64,000 bases of DNA, from positions 9,982,407 through 10,046,406 of the forward strand of contig JAJEKV010000035.1 in NCBI GenBank assembly GCA_021234155.1. The letters are read 5' to 3'. The DNA comes from Isoetes taiwanensis (taxonomy: Eukaryota; Streptophyta; Lycopodiopsida; Isoetales; Isoetaceae). Under the pieces are notes generated by a model, which worked only from the letters and a program-made list of their open reading frames with translations, made no database searches and was not told where the DNA came from. Both the position numbers and the translations under genes were made by a program. Positions 1 to 11,339 of this stretch are shown here, one piece after another; position 1 is the stretch's first letter, and every line of letters begins with the position of its first letter.

Positions 1-154
1 GATAACAATGAGGTTATTGGATTTTGCAGGGAAATAGTGGAATGATGATGACATAAAGTGTCAATTGTTCCCTACTCTATCTCGATGCATGTCCGATCAG
101 TGACCATCCTAGGCATTCTTCAAATGCCTCAAATTTTTATTTCTTGATCTATAG

Positions 155-228
155 GAATAGAATAGAATAGAATAGTTTTTTAACGCCGTCCCGGAGACCA
201 ATAGGAAGGAAGGAAGGAAGGAAGGAAG
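155..228. repeat. Simple repeats at the LINE 3' end, (AATAG)n and (GGAA)n
   Basis: About four AATAG units at 155-175 and six GGAA units at 204-228. Each is followed by a similar TTTTAACG-CCG/TCCG stretch, so the tail unit looks duplicated. On the minus strand these lie at the 3' end of the family-1 LINE, where many LINEs carry short tandem tails instead of poly(A). B has the same arrangement at about 20870-20941. Confidence 0.7.
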
Positions 229-262
229 TATATTTTAACGTCCGCGTGAGGCCAAACTTGAC

Positions 263-1440
263 CTATGAGACGGTACATGCAAGATACAAAGCGTGAGATA
301 AAACCACGCCAAAAAGACAAATGCTACTATACAATATGTCCCTACCATGGGATGAAAAACCCCCACATGGGAGGAAAAACCACGGTAGTAGGCTCTCGAT
401 CCCCTTGTCCTGTAAGGGATTCTCTCGATTGTAGAGACTTGCAAAATGTAGGATGCGAGACGTGCAACCATTGGCGATGCCAAAGAATTGATGATGGTGC
501 CTCGAGCATCTAAGATCAGCATGTGTTGCTCGGATATGCGTATATGCGGACACTCTTGCGAGCATGGTGCTCATCCTCTCTTGTCGCGATGTGGCAACAC
601 CGGCATATTCTCTCATCATAGGGGGATTCTTCCCCTCCATCCGTAGTCCAACGACTGTTTCAATTGAGATGATGGGACCCGTCCTCCTCCACGGAGGCAA
701 TAGCTCCGTTTCTTCATAAAGATATCGCGCTTTCAAGTAATCTGGTGTGGGCCATGTTCGGTGTTGGATTAACTGGCGTATGGTAGTGCTCTGTTTTAGG
801 CTTTGCACGAAAGTGGGCATCCGCAGTGGTGGCAAAGCTCATTCAGGGTGTGCGACTGTCCACGGGCATCGCATAGCCACAATCTGGCGGTAGTCTATAG
901 ACCACGTTGCGAACCACCCCCGGCGGTGCTCCCCGCCATACCCTCTTCGATCGTTGTGGCTCTTGTGCCAATAACAAAGCCCCGGGGAAGGCGTTGTGCA
1001 TCCATCTTTGGTGACCTTGTCGAAATATGCAAGATGTCTACAAGATAGCGGAATGTTGCGAGGGGCGAACCCAGTCTCATATAGCAAAATCGATAATGCA
1101 CCGTGTCCTTGATACCTAGGATCAGTATGTTAAGAAGGCCTTTTGCACCCTCTCTAGCTTATCCCGGTGTTCTTGCTAATTCTTTGGACCCCGGACCTCT
1201 ACCCCATACAACAATCTTGGGTTCAATGAGTGCTCAACGGGTGTGCTCTACGTGATCACATAGGTCTATTCTCAGAGCGGCTATTTACGCATAGCATGAG
1301 GGCTTTCCATCCCAAGGCTGACCCGTCTTTCCACCACGGTCATCCCATAACATGCTAGCGCAAAAGTCGATTCCGGATACTTGAAGGTCCTTACAACATC
1401 CACCTTCGTCCCTCTGTAATAGAGACGGGATATCATGCCG
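263..1440 (-). pseudogene. LINE family 1 post-RT C-terminal region (broken)
   Basis: Minus-strand fragments encode the part of ORF2 downstream of the reverse transcriptase. Recognisable pieces include YETGFxPxxxS followed by HLAYFDKVT (about 1040-1100) and AYTHIRATHADLRCS (about 510-560). This matches the second LINE tail at 5727-6236, which has QETGFWPLQHSAMKRHL. The end resembles the zinc-binding tail of plant LINE ORF2 proteins: copy B keeps DREDEHHALQECPAYTHIR. At least three frame changes break the region, most at CAG/CTG sites where copy B reads differently. Its normal role would be nucleic-acid binding during target-primed reverse transcription. Confidence 0.75.
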
Positions 1441-1451
1441 CGAGGAGAGGA

Positions 1452-2330
1452 CTACCAGGAGCTTAGTTTTTCGCGCAGTTCACCGTCCATTCCTGTTTTG
1501 TCCACAGAACCCACTAAGAGCATCCAAATCTTTGCTGCATACTCGGCCGTATGGGATAGCAAGTCTACATCGTCTGCATAGAGCAATTGCCTTATCTTGT
1601 ATGCCTCACGGTAGCTGCGGGCCCACCCGCCCATGTTCTTGCATCCAGGTCTCCAACTTGTAATGTAGAGACCAAAGAGCGTTGGAGATAACAGACATCC
1701 CTGTTTAACCCCTATGATGCTAGCAAACTCGCTGATCTGATGCAGGCAATGCAGCGTATATCCTATCATAGAGTCTATAGATGACATTTTGTAAGTCCTG
1801 TAAGTGGGGCATACGGCGCCTGCAAATCTTTGCCACAACAGTCCCGAGGGACCGTATCATATCTCAATCTTGAAATCTACTGAAACAAAGAAGCAGGTCA
1901 CGCCGCGCATTGCGAGTAGCTTCCATAAGGATTCTGAGAGTGAATATATGGTCGATTGTGGAGTGGGCAGGGCGAAACCCCGCCTGGCCAACTGCACGCA
2001 CTCCAGCTTCCTCAGCCCACTGAGTTAACTTCTTCTCCACCACACCTGCTAAAAGCTTTGCGAGTAATGGGCTCACCATGATCATGCGGTAGTTCGCCGA
2101 ATCATCCTTGTTACCTGTCTTATGAATTGGGGTGACCTTGCTAACCATCCACTCTCCCGGGAGGCCCTCCCTTATGGCCTGGTTAATGATCGCTGTCAGA
2201 GGCCCTAGCAAAGCTGGCCCACCCCATTTCAATAACTCGGCTTGAAGTCCCTGCAAGTCCTTCGCTTTGCCATTAGCCAGGTGTCTAAGGCCCTGTTGGA
2301 TGTCTTCCTCCGTGAGCCGCAAAGATTTCT
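1452..2330 (-). pseudogene. LINE family 1 reverse transcriptase domain (broken)
   Basis: Two overlapping minus-strand frames carry the RT domain. The fragment 1864-2322 starts LTEEDIQQGLRHLANGKA and includes KVTPIHKTGNKDDSANYR, then GQAGFRPAHSTIDHI. The fragment 1452-1838 carries GVKQGCLLSPTLFGLYI and the catalytic box LLYADDVDLLS. These are the RT blocks of LINEs, with both Asp of YADD present. A frameshift near 1850 separates the fingers/palm start from the YADD part. Copy B has the same domain at 22290-23065 with different breaks. The enzyme would copy LINE RNA at a nicked target. Confidence 0.88.
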
Positions 2331-3400
2331 CCTACGACTGAACCCCAAAGAAATGCTCCTGGGGGATCATACAGCTCCTCCAAGCGATGCATCCACTGGT
2401 CTATGGTAATATTGTCGGGTGGTTGATGCCTCTTGTACAACACCCCACGTCGAAGGCTTTCGAAACCGGTCATCAACAAATCAAACATGCGGCTGGCGAT
2501 GGTGCGCGAATGTATGCGATGCTTTTTGGATTTCAAGAATGCCCTATAGTCACGAATGGCCTCGCTTTCGCGAATCGTGGATGCGAGACGCAGGCGAAGT
2601 TGGGTCTTTAGAGCCTTGCACTCGGCAATCAAACCGGGGATTCTCGAGGGCTGCGCCAATGTCCATTCGCGAAGCGGCGATCCTCGCCGCAAAGCATGCA
2701 CTAGCCTTTGTGAGCAAAGGCGTTTACAAGCCATTCCCACCTATCATGTAACGTGCAAAGGGCATCAATCCCCCCTGCAGTTCACGTTCCAACACTGAGA
2801 CTCATATTACGCTTGCTTTTGGTAGTCGGGATGTATCTCAACCCCCGATGGTTTCTACTGCGTGATTGCACTCGCGAGTGCTCCCAATCCAAAGTGACAT
2901 AAAGTGGATAGTGGTCCGACAAAGCCTCCTCATCTCCTGTTCGTGTGCCAATTGAAATCTCCTAACAAGAGCACATGCCCTTGCTGGCGATATTGCTCTA
3001 CGTCATCATACAGATCTCTATAAGGCATTTGTGCATCTGTAATGCGCCTCCGGACCTGGTAGAACTTAGAGGCCGCATGGGGTATATAACAAAGATGCAA
3101 TAAATAATGGACGATCTTTGAGGCTCCAATATTCTCACCCACGGTAGCGGTTAAGTGTCAACCCTTGTGGGCGAGGACCGTGGCTGCTATAGCATCTTTG
3201 AAGTAGCATGCCCCACCCCTCCATATCCTCGCTTGCCATGGCGCGCATTAGCGAGCGAGAAGCACTGGTATCCCGGGATGTCCGGCAGTTGATGCCCACG
3301 ATATTCCCATGTCTCTTGCAAGAAGATGATGTCCATACCTGTAGCGATCCCAACAAGGCCCACGCCCTTCTTCGGGGAATCCCCTACGAGTTCCATGATA
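2285..3400 (-). pseudogene. LINE family 1 endonuclease and linker, copy A (internally deleted)
   Basis: The 5' part (3187-3396) reads GLVGIATGMDIIFLQETW and then GHQLPDIPGYQCFSL, the N-terminal block of an exonuclease-endonuclease-phosphatase fold. A later fragment (2930-3142) has YRDLYDDVEQYRQQGHVLLL and the GDFN active-site box. Directly after GDFN the sequence jumps: compared with B 24599-24900, 302 bp are missing, with the 5-bp microhomology ATTGA at the joint. This removes the SVVDYLL block, so the nuclease is dead. The linker to RT (2285-2740) is Arg/Lys-rich. The B hAT insertion site is empty here at 2753-2760. Confidence 0.85.
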
Positions 3401-3539
3401 CAAATTCGGAGACCTTGTCCCTATCTTTTGTGTTGGTTGTCCTACACCGGCTCAGGAGGTTGCGGGGGGGCCGTTCGGTGGTGCCCGAAAGCACCGGGTC
3501 CCGGTTGTTGCATCACGGTTTGCCGCCTCGGGAGGTGAA

Positions 3540-4730
3540 AGGTCTAGATGTCCTCGCCCCATCGCCAGCCGCCTCTGCATCGTTGGTTGGGAGGTACAAA
3601 CACCTTCATCTTGCCATTAACCAAGCCTGCCGACCCCCCCCTTTGTCGACTTGCCACGATCCTCTCGTCTCTCCTTTTGTTGCCTTTGGAGTAAGATCGC
3701 GGTCCAAGTATATTGATGTCCCCTTCAACCGGGCTAGCAGCGTTGCGGCAATAGAGTCTTGGATGCCTGGTCCAACATTGTGAATTTGACCGGTCGAGGG
3801 TCTCATGTTTGGCCCCCGACTGCGGTCGGGTTTCTCACCCCAAATCTTTAGCGGTTGTAGCCTCTCCAAAGACCGGGGCATTCGGCTTAGCCGGCAGATC
3901 TTCCCCCATGATCTTCGAGGCAAGCCCGGGACAATGAGGTTCAGCCCGGCGGGATTGGCGATCCTGCCTCCTGAAGGACCTTTGCCGATTCCACAGGCCA
4001 CCTACGCCCCGGCATTGGGCTTGTTGATCGCCTCCCGGCGGTTCTGTTCGTTCATCTCGGAGGGGAGATCATACATCTCTCGGTGAAACTTCGGCCATCC
4101 TCTTCTCTAGGCGAGAGCACCGGTGCTGCTTCTGTCCTTCGGTTTGTCTCTTTTCTAGGGTGTCCAACCTTGCTTGCATCTGATGCATTCTAGCTTCATG
4201 GTCGCAAGGCGGGCGCTGCGGTAGCTAACGTGTGTAACTGTTCCCTTTGCTTGCCCGAGCTCTCTCTGCGGTTGTGATATCTCATCTTTCACTGGCCGAT
4301 GGATCCTATCAATCCATTTGGGTAACCTCATTCGGTGTTTGAGATGTTGCCATGAATTCAATTCTTAAGCGGCGACAATACCCCTGCGGCTTGATCAAGG
4401 CCAAGTCGGCCAGCCCAAAGCGGTCATTCAATGGCCGCACTGCTCTTCTAATGTGGAGATCCGTTCTCTCTCCTTCACCAAGCTGTTTCTTGAGGATGGC
4501 TACTTGCTATCGGGTGTCTCTTTGTGCCTCCATACTTGCCAACCTATCCATGCATGCTGTCAACTTTGCCTCCAAGGCTCGTATATTTCGGACTGCATGA
4601 CATGCTCGAGGGAGAGGAGCCCTCCGATTCCGTGCTTTCGCTTCTTTAGTGCATGCAGCTTTTCTTCCATTGTGCGCGCTCGAGAGTCACGTTCGGGTCA
4701 TTTAGAGTCTCACTACTACTGCAAGTCTGA
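3540..4730 (-). pseudogene. LINE family 1 ORF1 protein (coiled coil plus RNA-binding domain), broken
   Basis: The minus strand encodes an N-terminal coiled-coil segment (about 4155-4720; intact in B 26088-26651). A domain with RIANPAGLNLIVPGLPRRSW follows (3606-4001), then IYLDRDLTPKATKGETR, a pattern typical of the C-terminal part of plant LINE ORF1 proteins. Such proteins trimerise and bind LINE RNA. Copy A is interrupted by frameshifts; copy B has the longer coil. The RNA-binding assignment rests on the NLIVxGLPE-type motif and on position 5' of the endonuclease, so it is less certain than the coil. Confidence 0.7.
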
Positions 4731-5190
4731 ACCTGAGACCAAGTCTATTGTGAAGTCCCCGATTCGAAACGAAAGCTCCCCAAGCTCCGGACCACAGCGC
4801 GGGGTTTTCGTGGCGTTTTTATTGGCAGCCCGGAAATCTACAATTTTGCTTTGGAAATATGACTCAACCACATGCAAATTACATACCTACTGAGAGGTCT
4901 CTGAGAGGGCTTTCCAACGCAACAAATTTCAGCTGAAACGGAGCTCGGATCTCTAGATATGATCATAAGCGTCGCGACCCCGGGACCGTGGCGCTTTAGG
5001 GTTTCTGGGGGCCGGATGTGCAGTCCGGAAATCTGTGATTTTGACAAAGATATAAGCCACAATCAATGGCAAATCATATACCTACTCAAAGATCGCTGAG
5101 AGGGCTCTCCATCGCAACAAATTTCAGCTGAAACAGACTTCTGGATCTCCAGATATAAGCAAGAACGCGTGACCGGAAAGGGGCACCGCC
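4730..5190 (-). repeat. Tandem 5' monomers of LINE family 1
   Basis: Two adjacent units of roughly 150-200 bp start with CCGGAAATCT (near 4830 and 5028). Each contains ACCTACT(G/C)A, a GAGAGGGCT-TCCA block, CGCAACAAATTTCAGCTGAAAC and a GGATCTC-AGATAT stretch. A third, partial unit precedes them (about 4745-4830). They lie at the LINE's 5' end, where some LINEs carry tandem promoter monomers. B has the same array at 26690-27125. Confidence 0.65.
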
Positions 5191-5540
5191 AAAACGAGCG
5201 ACCAAGGGAGGTCATGGGACCCATACAATAGGTTAGTACAATCATTACTACTAGGATTAAAAAACCCCTGCCTCGAAAGGTTTTCAATGGAAAAACCTTT
5301 GCAGTAATGATGATACTAGACAAGCAGAGATAATGACTACTGAGGGCTCAGTAATTGCCAATGTTTATCTAGAACCTCAAGTATGTATAATGCCAAGTCA
5401 TGCACAGATGGTGCTCTGAGAAGTTATGGAAGCGTGGAATGGAATGCTAAGGTCAAAAAATGATTCCGGACTATCTCAAAAGCAGGGCAACTCAGAAGAG
5501 TATGGCTTTCATCTTCAATAACCTGTCACTGGCAACAGGC
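5191..5540. other. Unassigned spacer between LINE family 1 and the second LINE tail
   Basis: No gene is recognised. The sequence is identical in B (27141-27490). Open frames across 5063-5323 overlap the LINE monomer repeat and show no known domain. Confidence 0.5.
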
Positions 5541-6236
5541 ACATAGTCTCGCTTCTCGCGGCAATTGCGGCCGCTCCCATCTATTGTCTCAATCAGTAGA
5601 CTGTGGGACCCCCGCGAATTGATGCAATAGCTACAAGCTTGTTCCCTGGACAATGAAGCAAGCAAATAAGCTTGGGGCCCTTTGGTGCCAAGGTGGGATT
5701 TATGTGTGCATGATAATGACCAGTTTTCACTTGGGCCAAAAGTAAGCGCATCCCATATCTTTTGAGAAAAAGCGACCATTGAGATATTGTTGCAAAAGCT
5801 CGGGATCGAACCGGCAAGCATCGGGCGATTCGCTGCGGTTGCACCCCAACTTGCAAACCATGTAGTGCAATGCTCTTTCCAACATCGTTTCAAACGCCGA
5901 GGAGATTGACCATGGCAAGTGCAAGAACGGATACCTAACATCATCCATGTGGTGCACCTTGCAGATATAGTGAAGATGGCGCTTCATGGCAGAATGTTGA
6001 AGAGGCCAAAAACCTGTCTCTTGTAAAAGAATAGCATAGGGCACCGTTGTTTTAACTCCGAGGCTGTAAGTGAGAAAGGACTTTCGCACCCGCTCCAAGC
6101 TCTCCCAAGCACTAACACTAATGGCAGGCCCCCACACTTCAGAACCATACAGTAAAACAGGCTCTACCAAAGCCCGAAACAAGTGGGCTTTCCGTGGCCA
6201 ATCATGAAGTTCTGCGCGAAAACAATTGTTTTGCAT
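5540..6236 (-). pseudogene. Second LINE ORF2 tail fragment, copy A
   Basis: A minus-strand frame at 5727-6236 carries a typical plant LINE region just after RT: LFRALVEPVLLYGSEVWG, then SLERVRKSFLTYSLGVK and QETGFWPLQHSAMKRHL. Overlapping frames (5492-5944) continue with KHCTTWFASWG-like and RFPELLQQYLNGRFSQKIW-like text, which in B (27476-27835) is read in another frame. No RT or endonuclease is attached, so this is a 5'-truncated insert of a family related to LINE family 1. In B the same fragment is split by a foldback insertion. Confidence 0.8.
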
Positions 6237-6629
6237 TGCATAGGAAAGCTAGGTATTTCTTTGCTAGCACGCACTTTTAAGCTCAAGTTTGACCTCTATC
6301 TAGGAGGCTCACAAAATTAGCTAAAGAAGGATGATTTCAATTCTCCGAACATTGTAATGAATGTTTTTTCTTCGTTAAAAGCTAGAAGTGACAAACATCT
6401 GTATTGCTTCAATTATGAAATATATTGTGCTATGGTTATACAAGAAAAATAATGAATTGTCTTCACTTAGTATAGTCATTATGTGAACAATAAATTCTTT
6501 CAAATCAGAAAAGGTGTATTCGGCCCTAAGTCCTTTGTAATATGCAGATGTTTTGCGAGATCTGCTCTTGGAAAACGTCATTTGCAAGCCATAGACATCG
6601 CAACAAGTCATCACATTTAATAATTTATA

Positions 6630-6690
6630 ATTTGAGATATCCTATACATATATTTGAGATATCCTATACATATAATTTGAGATATCCTAA
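6630..6690. repeat. 22-bp minisatellite, three units
   Basis: Three consecutive units beginning ATTTGAGATATCCTA; the first two continue with TACATAT and the third with ATGCATC. The B copy is at about 29396-29456. Confidence 0.85.
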
Positions 6691-7378
6691 TGCATCTATC
6701 TATTGAGTGTTGTTGCACAGTATTGAGTTTTCTTGATGGTATTGAAAATTCTTGCTGGAAGACATGGATGTTTTTCATTCAATAGGTTGTCATTTCTGTG
6801 CAAAGATCACTTCCGACTATGGGAATGCTTCATTTTTAAATTCTAGGCGACAACGGAGTTCTATGAAAATTTGAGATGCTCATTATTTTACTAGAGAGGA
6901 GAGTTGGACATCATTACATTTCCTTTTTCTACTAGACATCTCTTTTGTTCCTAAACATGTGTTTTGAGTCATTACATGATTTTTCAAGTGGAAAAATCTT
7001 AGCCTTTATTAACATCTTTATGCATGTGCATGTCCACCATCACATGCATACGGATTGGCAAAGATGTATGAATATGACCGACCAAAACATATTGCCGATA
7101 TGTGATTTTATATTTGTGCTACACAAAAATCATCTTATACATTTAAAAAATTGGTCCTAATTACTTAGATGAACAAGGTGCTTATGACAAGCAATAGTTA
7201 CGCTCCATATTGGCAAGAAAATGAGAATGGTTTGTGATGTTGTATTGTAAAATCTAGGAGGAACAATGAGAATGATTTTGATATGTACTTAATGTTCGTG
7301 TCTAAATTGATCCAACAAATAAGACTATTATAAGCTTCATCTCAAGCTATTCCTCAGTAATAATAATAATCTAGCACA

Positions 7379-7682
7379 TCTCTACAATTTGCTATATTGA
7401 AAAGTCGAGTGCATGAAATACAAAGAGCTTTATTATTTGTAAGCTAATGTAGAAAAAAGGAAGTGCATATACGTATATTAATTAATAGACTCGCAATTGA
7501 TATTTCCAACTCAAAGCATGCAGTATATAATGTCCCTCACACTCACGCTCACATTTACACCTCCCTTCATTTTTAGCAGCATATCAAGTGCAAAAATTGC
7601 CACATTTTTTTCTCTAACCAATAATCAAACAACCACCTTTCTAATTGTACTAAAGCCCGGCAACGCCGGGCACCATAACTAG
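7379..7682 (+). mobile_element. Non-autonomous Helitron, copy A
   Basis: The 3' end has a perfect GC hairpin (GCCCGGC-AAC-GCCGGGC) a few bases before a terminal CTAG, followed by T. The proposed 5' end TCTCTAC is preceded by A. This is the Helitron signature: 5'-TC, 3' hairpin, CTRR, insertion between A and T with no target duplication. At 304 bp it carries no Rep/helicase and would depend on an autonomous partner. The 3' end is clear; the 5' end is inferred. B has it at 30136-30439. Confidence 0.75.
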
Positions 7683-9254
7683 TTTATATTAATTAGTCTA
7701 TTTAGTGGTACCTTGGCTTAGTCGGTTGTGAGTTGATAAGTTACACATGCCGTGCAATGAAATACTACCATGGACCTCATGGGCACTATAGTTACTTTAA
7801 CATCTCTAAATCAATGTGCATGCCATTAACCACTCTCAATAGATCTAGCTTAACTTCTCTCGGGGAATATCCATATTTAAACCTTTTTTAAGCTAACAAG
7901 ACTCTTATGTGACAAATAAGTTGCATATGCTTGGGAACTTATACAAAAATAGACTTATGTCATAACATTATTCCTCTGACATCCATTATGTACACAAGAA
8001 TGGCAATTTGCTTGCTAGTCCTAGCATGGAAATAGGGCAATGTGGAGCCTTATTTCCATGCCAGGAATGGCATGTACATCGCCACTCCTGTAACATGGAG
8101 ATCAATTAATTGCATTCAGCGCAGCTTCTAAAAGGCAGAATGTGAGGTAAAGGAAATGGAATGTGAGGTAAAAAGAAGGGAATACGAAGAAGAGAGGGCA
8201 GAATGCAGGTAACTATTTCGAATGCGTGACAAATCATAGAAGAACATCGTTGAAAACTAACATTGATATGTTGCACATGTCGGGAAAGAAAGTTGCCACA
8301 TGACAAAACGCGATTGGAGTTGAAGGTTGAATGTCAACTAACTAGTTTTTAAGGCTTGAGGTAAGTTCTTCTAATGACTCTTGGTCTTGTAGAATATAAA
8401 GCGTTCTCCATTGCATACTTTGTCCTATTGTATTAAAATGGCTATTAGAGTGGGTTCACATGTGACATTCATGCCACCACAGTCATGATGGTTGGTTGTT
8501 CACATGCAATAAAAAGTTGGACATAGTAATGGTGGCCGATGGTCCATTATCCTATCTGGCACGACATGAGTCCTATGTGGCATAGAAGGGTCTGCCATTT
8601 TATGTGATGGTATCACGACCTTCATAACTGCCACGTCTGCATGTGACCTATAATCTCAGGTGTGTGACCTGTAATTTTAAGAAAGAAATCCGCAATCTGG
8701 ACTGCGGAATGTGGAGCGCCTTTGCTATTTGAAGCAATGTCCTATAAATCTAGGTTTCAACGACTTCATCTTCCCTTTCCGTCATTTTGAATGTTGTTAT
8801 TTTGAATACAAGCCATCTCCAGAGGTTAAAAATATATAATGCTAGGACTTGATCTTTAAATATGTATAGATCGTCTGATCCTCAAATAGCAAACGATGGA
8901 TTTGAAAAATGTTTAATTATGCCAAATGTGGCTTAGCACTAGCGGTTTGCAAATATTTTACAAGGTGGGATTGCAAAGGATTTATCCACTGGAAATACCA
9001 TCTGCTGCTATCCTCAGGCCTAGTTGTGGTAGGGAAAGAAAATGTTGATTGTCTATATAGTAGGCTGTTGTACCCCAAAATTATGTGGGTTTTCCTACCA
9101 TCACATCATCACTTTCAGAATGACATGCTTAATAATATAAAAACGTTATAATGCATATGATTTGGTTTTGTATAGGATGTCAGCACCAACTGCCCATCGA
9201 ATAGCATTAAGGCTGCCTTCTTCCTCTGCAATTCAAGTTGAATAATGGAGAGAA

Positions 9255-10609
9255 ATGGGCAGCGTGGTTGGGGGTCCAAGCTCTGGAATTTGGACATTGA
9301 ACGAACTTTTAATTCTTGAAACAAGATTGGATGATTCAGAGGCATGGAATACCCCTCCAAAGAGGCCGCAATAGCAATCAATGGTGGGAAGCAGTAGCAA
9401 GGTAAGAATTAGAACATTAAAAATTTATTATTAATTTGTTTGTTACACATTTTCTTGAATGATTTTTGCATAGGTACTGTCGTCATGTAGGTATTTCCCT
9501 CACGTCCACGCAATGCAGATCATGTTGGGAAAGATCTCATAAAGACTGGAAGATGATCAATTCCTATGAGAATAACATACCATCAGGGCATTCTTCATAT
9601 TGGAACATGACTAAAGCACAGTGTTGGGAGAAGGACTTGCCAAGAACATTTTATAAACATTTGTTTGATGCAATGCAGAGCTGGCTAGGAGGTAGAGAAG
9701 CTTGCAATCCCCAAAACAGGGAATAAATTACTAATCACATATTTCTTATTAGCCAGATTGACTTTAGCTAAACTTGCTCGATATTAATCCCAAAACTTTA
9801 TGCGGTTTAGCTAAACTCTATACATTTTTCCTCTCATACTTTCTAGCGTTTAGCTAGACTAACCCAAGCATCATCCCAAAAATTTCTATGGTGTGGCAAA
9901 CAGAAAATATTAAACCAAATTACTATACCTTTTTTTCAATATATTCCACTTATTTTTGTCATTTTATTTGTGAAAATATTCTAAAAATAATGCTAACTAG
10001 TAAAGTCTAGAAATCAAATTAATTCATAATGCTAGAAACTAAACTACTAGTCATATATTTCATATAAACTAGAATGATGTTAGCTAAACTAGCCCGAAAT
10101 TCATTCTAAAAGTTTCAATGGTTTAGCTAAACACTACAAAATTTCACGCTCTTACTTTCTAGCGTTTGGCTAAAGAGCTCCAGGGTTGGTGCAGTCCCGA
10201 AAAAAGTTAAGCTAAAATTATTATTTTTTTCCAAATTTTTTTCATTTACTTTAGCCAATTTTTTTTGAAAATGTGCTAAAAAATCGCCAAATAGCTAAGT
10301 TTAGCCCTTAAATTATTCCATGCCCCAAAATATCTTGACCGAGAACATGCCAGCATCTGCACCACAAAGTCAGCCTGTTTATAGCTTCCCTCTAGGTTCA
10401 CATTAGACTCAACCACAAACCAATCAGCCAGAGAATGAGACTCAAAGCAATCAGATACATTAGAGAGTAGATACATTAGATGACGTGTGTGCAGCAGTGA
10501 ACTCGTCGTCTCAGAGTGTGGCTATAGCCATTTCAGAATCTTCAAAATTCATCTCGGTATCTCAAGTTGAACCATTGAAACAAATATTAGAAAGCGAGAT
10601 GGAAGCAAC
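9255..10609 (+). pseudogene. Trihelix/Myb-SANT-like gene, copy A (degraded 3' exons)
   Basis: Exon 1 (9255-9401) starts ATG-GGC-AGC and encodes MGSVVGGP and then WTLNELLILETRLDDSEAW, the first helix of a trihelix-type DNA-binding domain. A GTAAGA donor at 9402 and a TTTTGCATAG acceptor join it in frame to exon 2 (9474-9691 or 9726). Across the junction it reads QWWEAVARYCRHVGI, then TQCRSCWERSHKDWKMI and IPSGHSSYWNM. A stop in exon 2 can be avoided by a GTAGAG donor at 9692. Exon 1 is out of frame near 9366. The 3' exons, intact in B, are cut here by a deletion of about 190 bp and end in a new stop (GCAACATAG). The predicted role is nuclear DNA binding. Confidence 0.72.
9727..10320. repeat. 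Two diverged tandem repeats of about 300 bp, copy A
   Basis: Units near 9727-10030 and 10031-10320 share the same order of landmarks. These are an ACTA-TCATATTTC start, TTAGCTAAACT, CCAAAA-TTT and GGTTTAGCTAAAC, a CTCTTACTTTCTAGCGTTT(A/G)GCTA block, a run of T with TTCATTTA/TTCCACTTA, and a final AATGCTAA/AAATAGCTAAG. They lie in the intron or 3' flank of the trihelix-like gene. The B copy is at 32474-33066. Confidence 0.6.
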
Positions 10610-11339
10610 ATAGGGTGCTTTATTATGGTGCCATAGCTCTCTTTGTAGATGATTAACAGTTCACATAGTGAGTATGTAATTCCACAACGTCGTTTATAGT
10701 TCCACATAACTCCTTATAGTATGTTTATAATTCCACATAGTCACTTCCTTTGGACCTTGCCTTAAATCATGGTATGGGAGAGAATTATCGGCCGAAAAAA
10801 TCTACTAGATGATACGTTTTCCCAATCTTGCCATCAACTATAACTTCCAAAGCTTAAACTTCCTCTTATGATATATATCACTCATAGTCATTTCCTCACC
10901 AACATTTTATTATATTAATCCGACAAAATTTATAGTAACATTGAAAAATTTCATGATCTAATCACATGCACATACCTGGGTCTATCAAAACTAATTGTCA
11001 ACCTTATTATGTTAGCAATGCATTATGTTGAATCGTATTAATGTGGCATGTGTTCATGCTAGTTGTATGAGCATATGCTCATGGAATTATAGTATAGGCA
11101 ATGAAAAAAAAAAGGGAGACTTTGGGTTTGTCACAATTCATGGAGTAGCCATTATTAGTATTAAACCAATACAAGTTCTAACAAACCACTATATCGTTGA
11201 TAATTAGCTTTAATACCAAATATCATAAACCACCATAAGTATTGAAAAACCACTATTGTATGTGGTTTTTTTCTATCAAGTAAATTTATGCATAAAAAAT
11301 CACATAGATGGTGGTTTTTAGATGAAATAATAATAGTTA
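10610..11339. other. Non-coding stretch after copy A
   Basis: AT-rich, with no homology to B and no recognisable gene. It has several short TAxTTCCACATA repeats (10650-10750), an A10 run near 11103 and a 10-bp inverted repeat, AAACCACCAT/ATGGTGGTTT (about 11227 and 11308), just before the LINE body. Confidence 0.5.

Larger units (their letters stand above)
176..5190 (-). mobile_element. LINE family 1 (non-LTR retrotransposon), copy A
   Basis: Read on the minus strand, the element runs from 5' monomer repeats (about 5190-4730) through an ORF1 coiled-coil/RNA-binding protein, an AP-type endonuclease and a reverse transcriptase to a Cys/His-rich tail and simple-repeat 3' end. All coding parts are split into several frames, so it is not translatable as written. 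A deletion between the bases corresponding to B 24599 and 24900 has removed the endonuclease core. Confidence 0.9.
6237..9254. other. AT-rich non-coding region with a Helitron and a minisatellite, copy A
   Basis: No convincing gene. Short ORFs here (for example 6945-7160 and 7497-7682) are repeated in B only because the DNA is duplicated; they have no domain and no codon-level signal. The region holds a triple 22-bp repeat (6630-6690), a Helitron (7379-7682) and the sequence upstream of the trihelix-like gene. Confidence 0.6.
1..10609. repeat. Segmental duplication, copy A
   Basis: Position 1 matches 20716 and the match runs in direct orientation to the trihelix-gene remnant at about 10609, where A diverges from B. 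AT-rich parts (for example 5041-5540 and 6650-10440) are almost base-for-base identical to B. The LINE parts differ at many CAG/CTG sites. A lacks three insertions present in B and carries two deletions of its own. The left boundary is not visible because homology begins at the first base. It may be a recent tandem duplication, or two haplotypes wrongly placed in tandem by the assembler. Confidence 0.9.

Noticed and set aside
3208-3783. 191-residue plus-strand ORF
   Set aside because: Antisense shadow of the LINE endonuclease and ORF1, which show family motifs on the minus strand.
1-5000. RIP or methylcytosine deamination as the cause of A/B differences
   Set aside because: The changes are largely indels and C/G or C/A replacements at CAG/CTG, not one-directional C-to-T and G-to-A.
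5063-5323. 86-residue ORF identical at 27013-27273
   Set aside because: It lies across the LINE 5' monomers and the adjacent duplicated spacer; its conservation equals that of the surrounding DNA.
6945-7682. ORFs 6945-7160 and 7497-7682, conserved with 29702-29917 and 30254-30439, as possible genes
   Set aside because: The identity follows from the A/B duplication of non-coding DNA. The second ORF overlaps the Helitron end, and neither has a domain.
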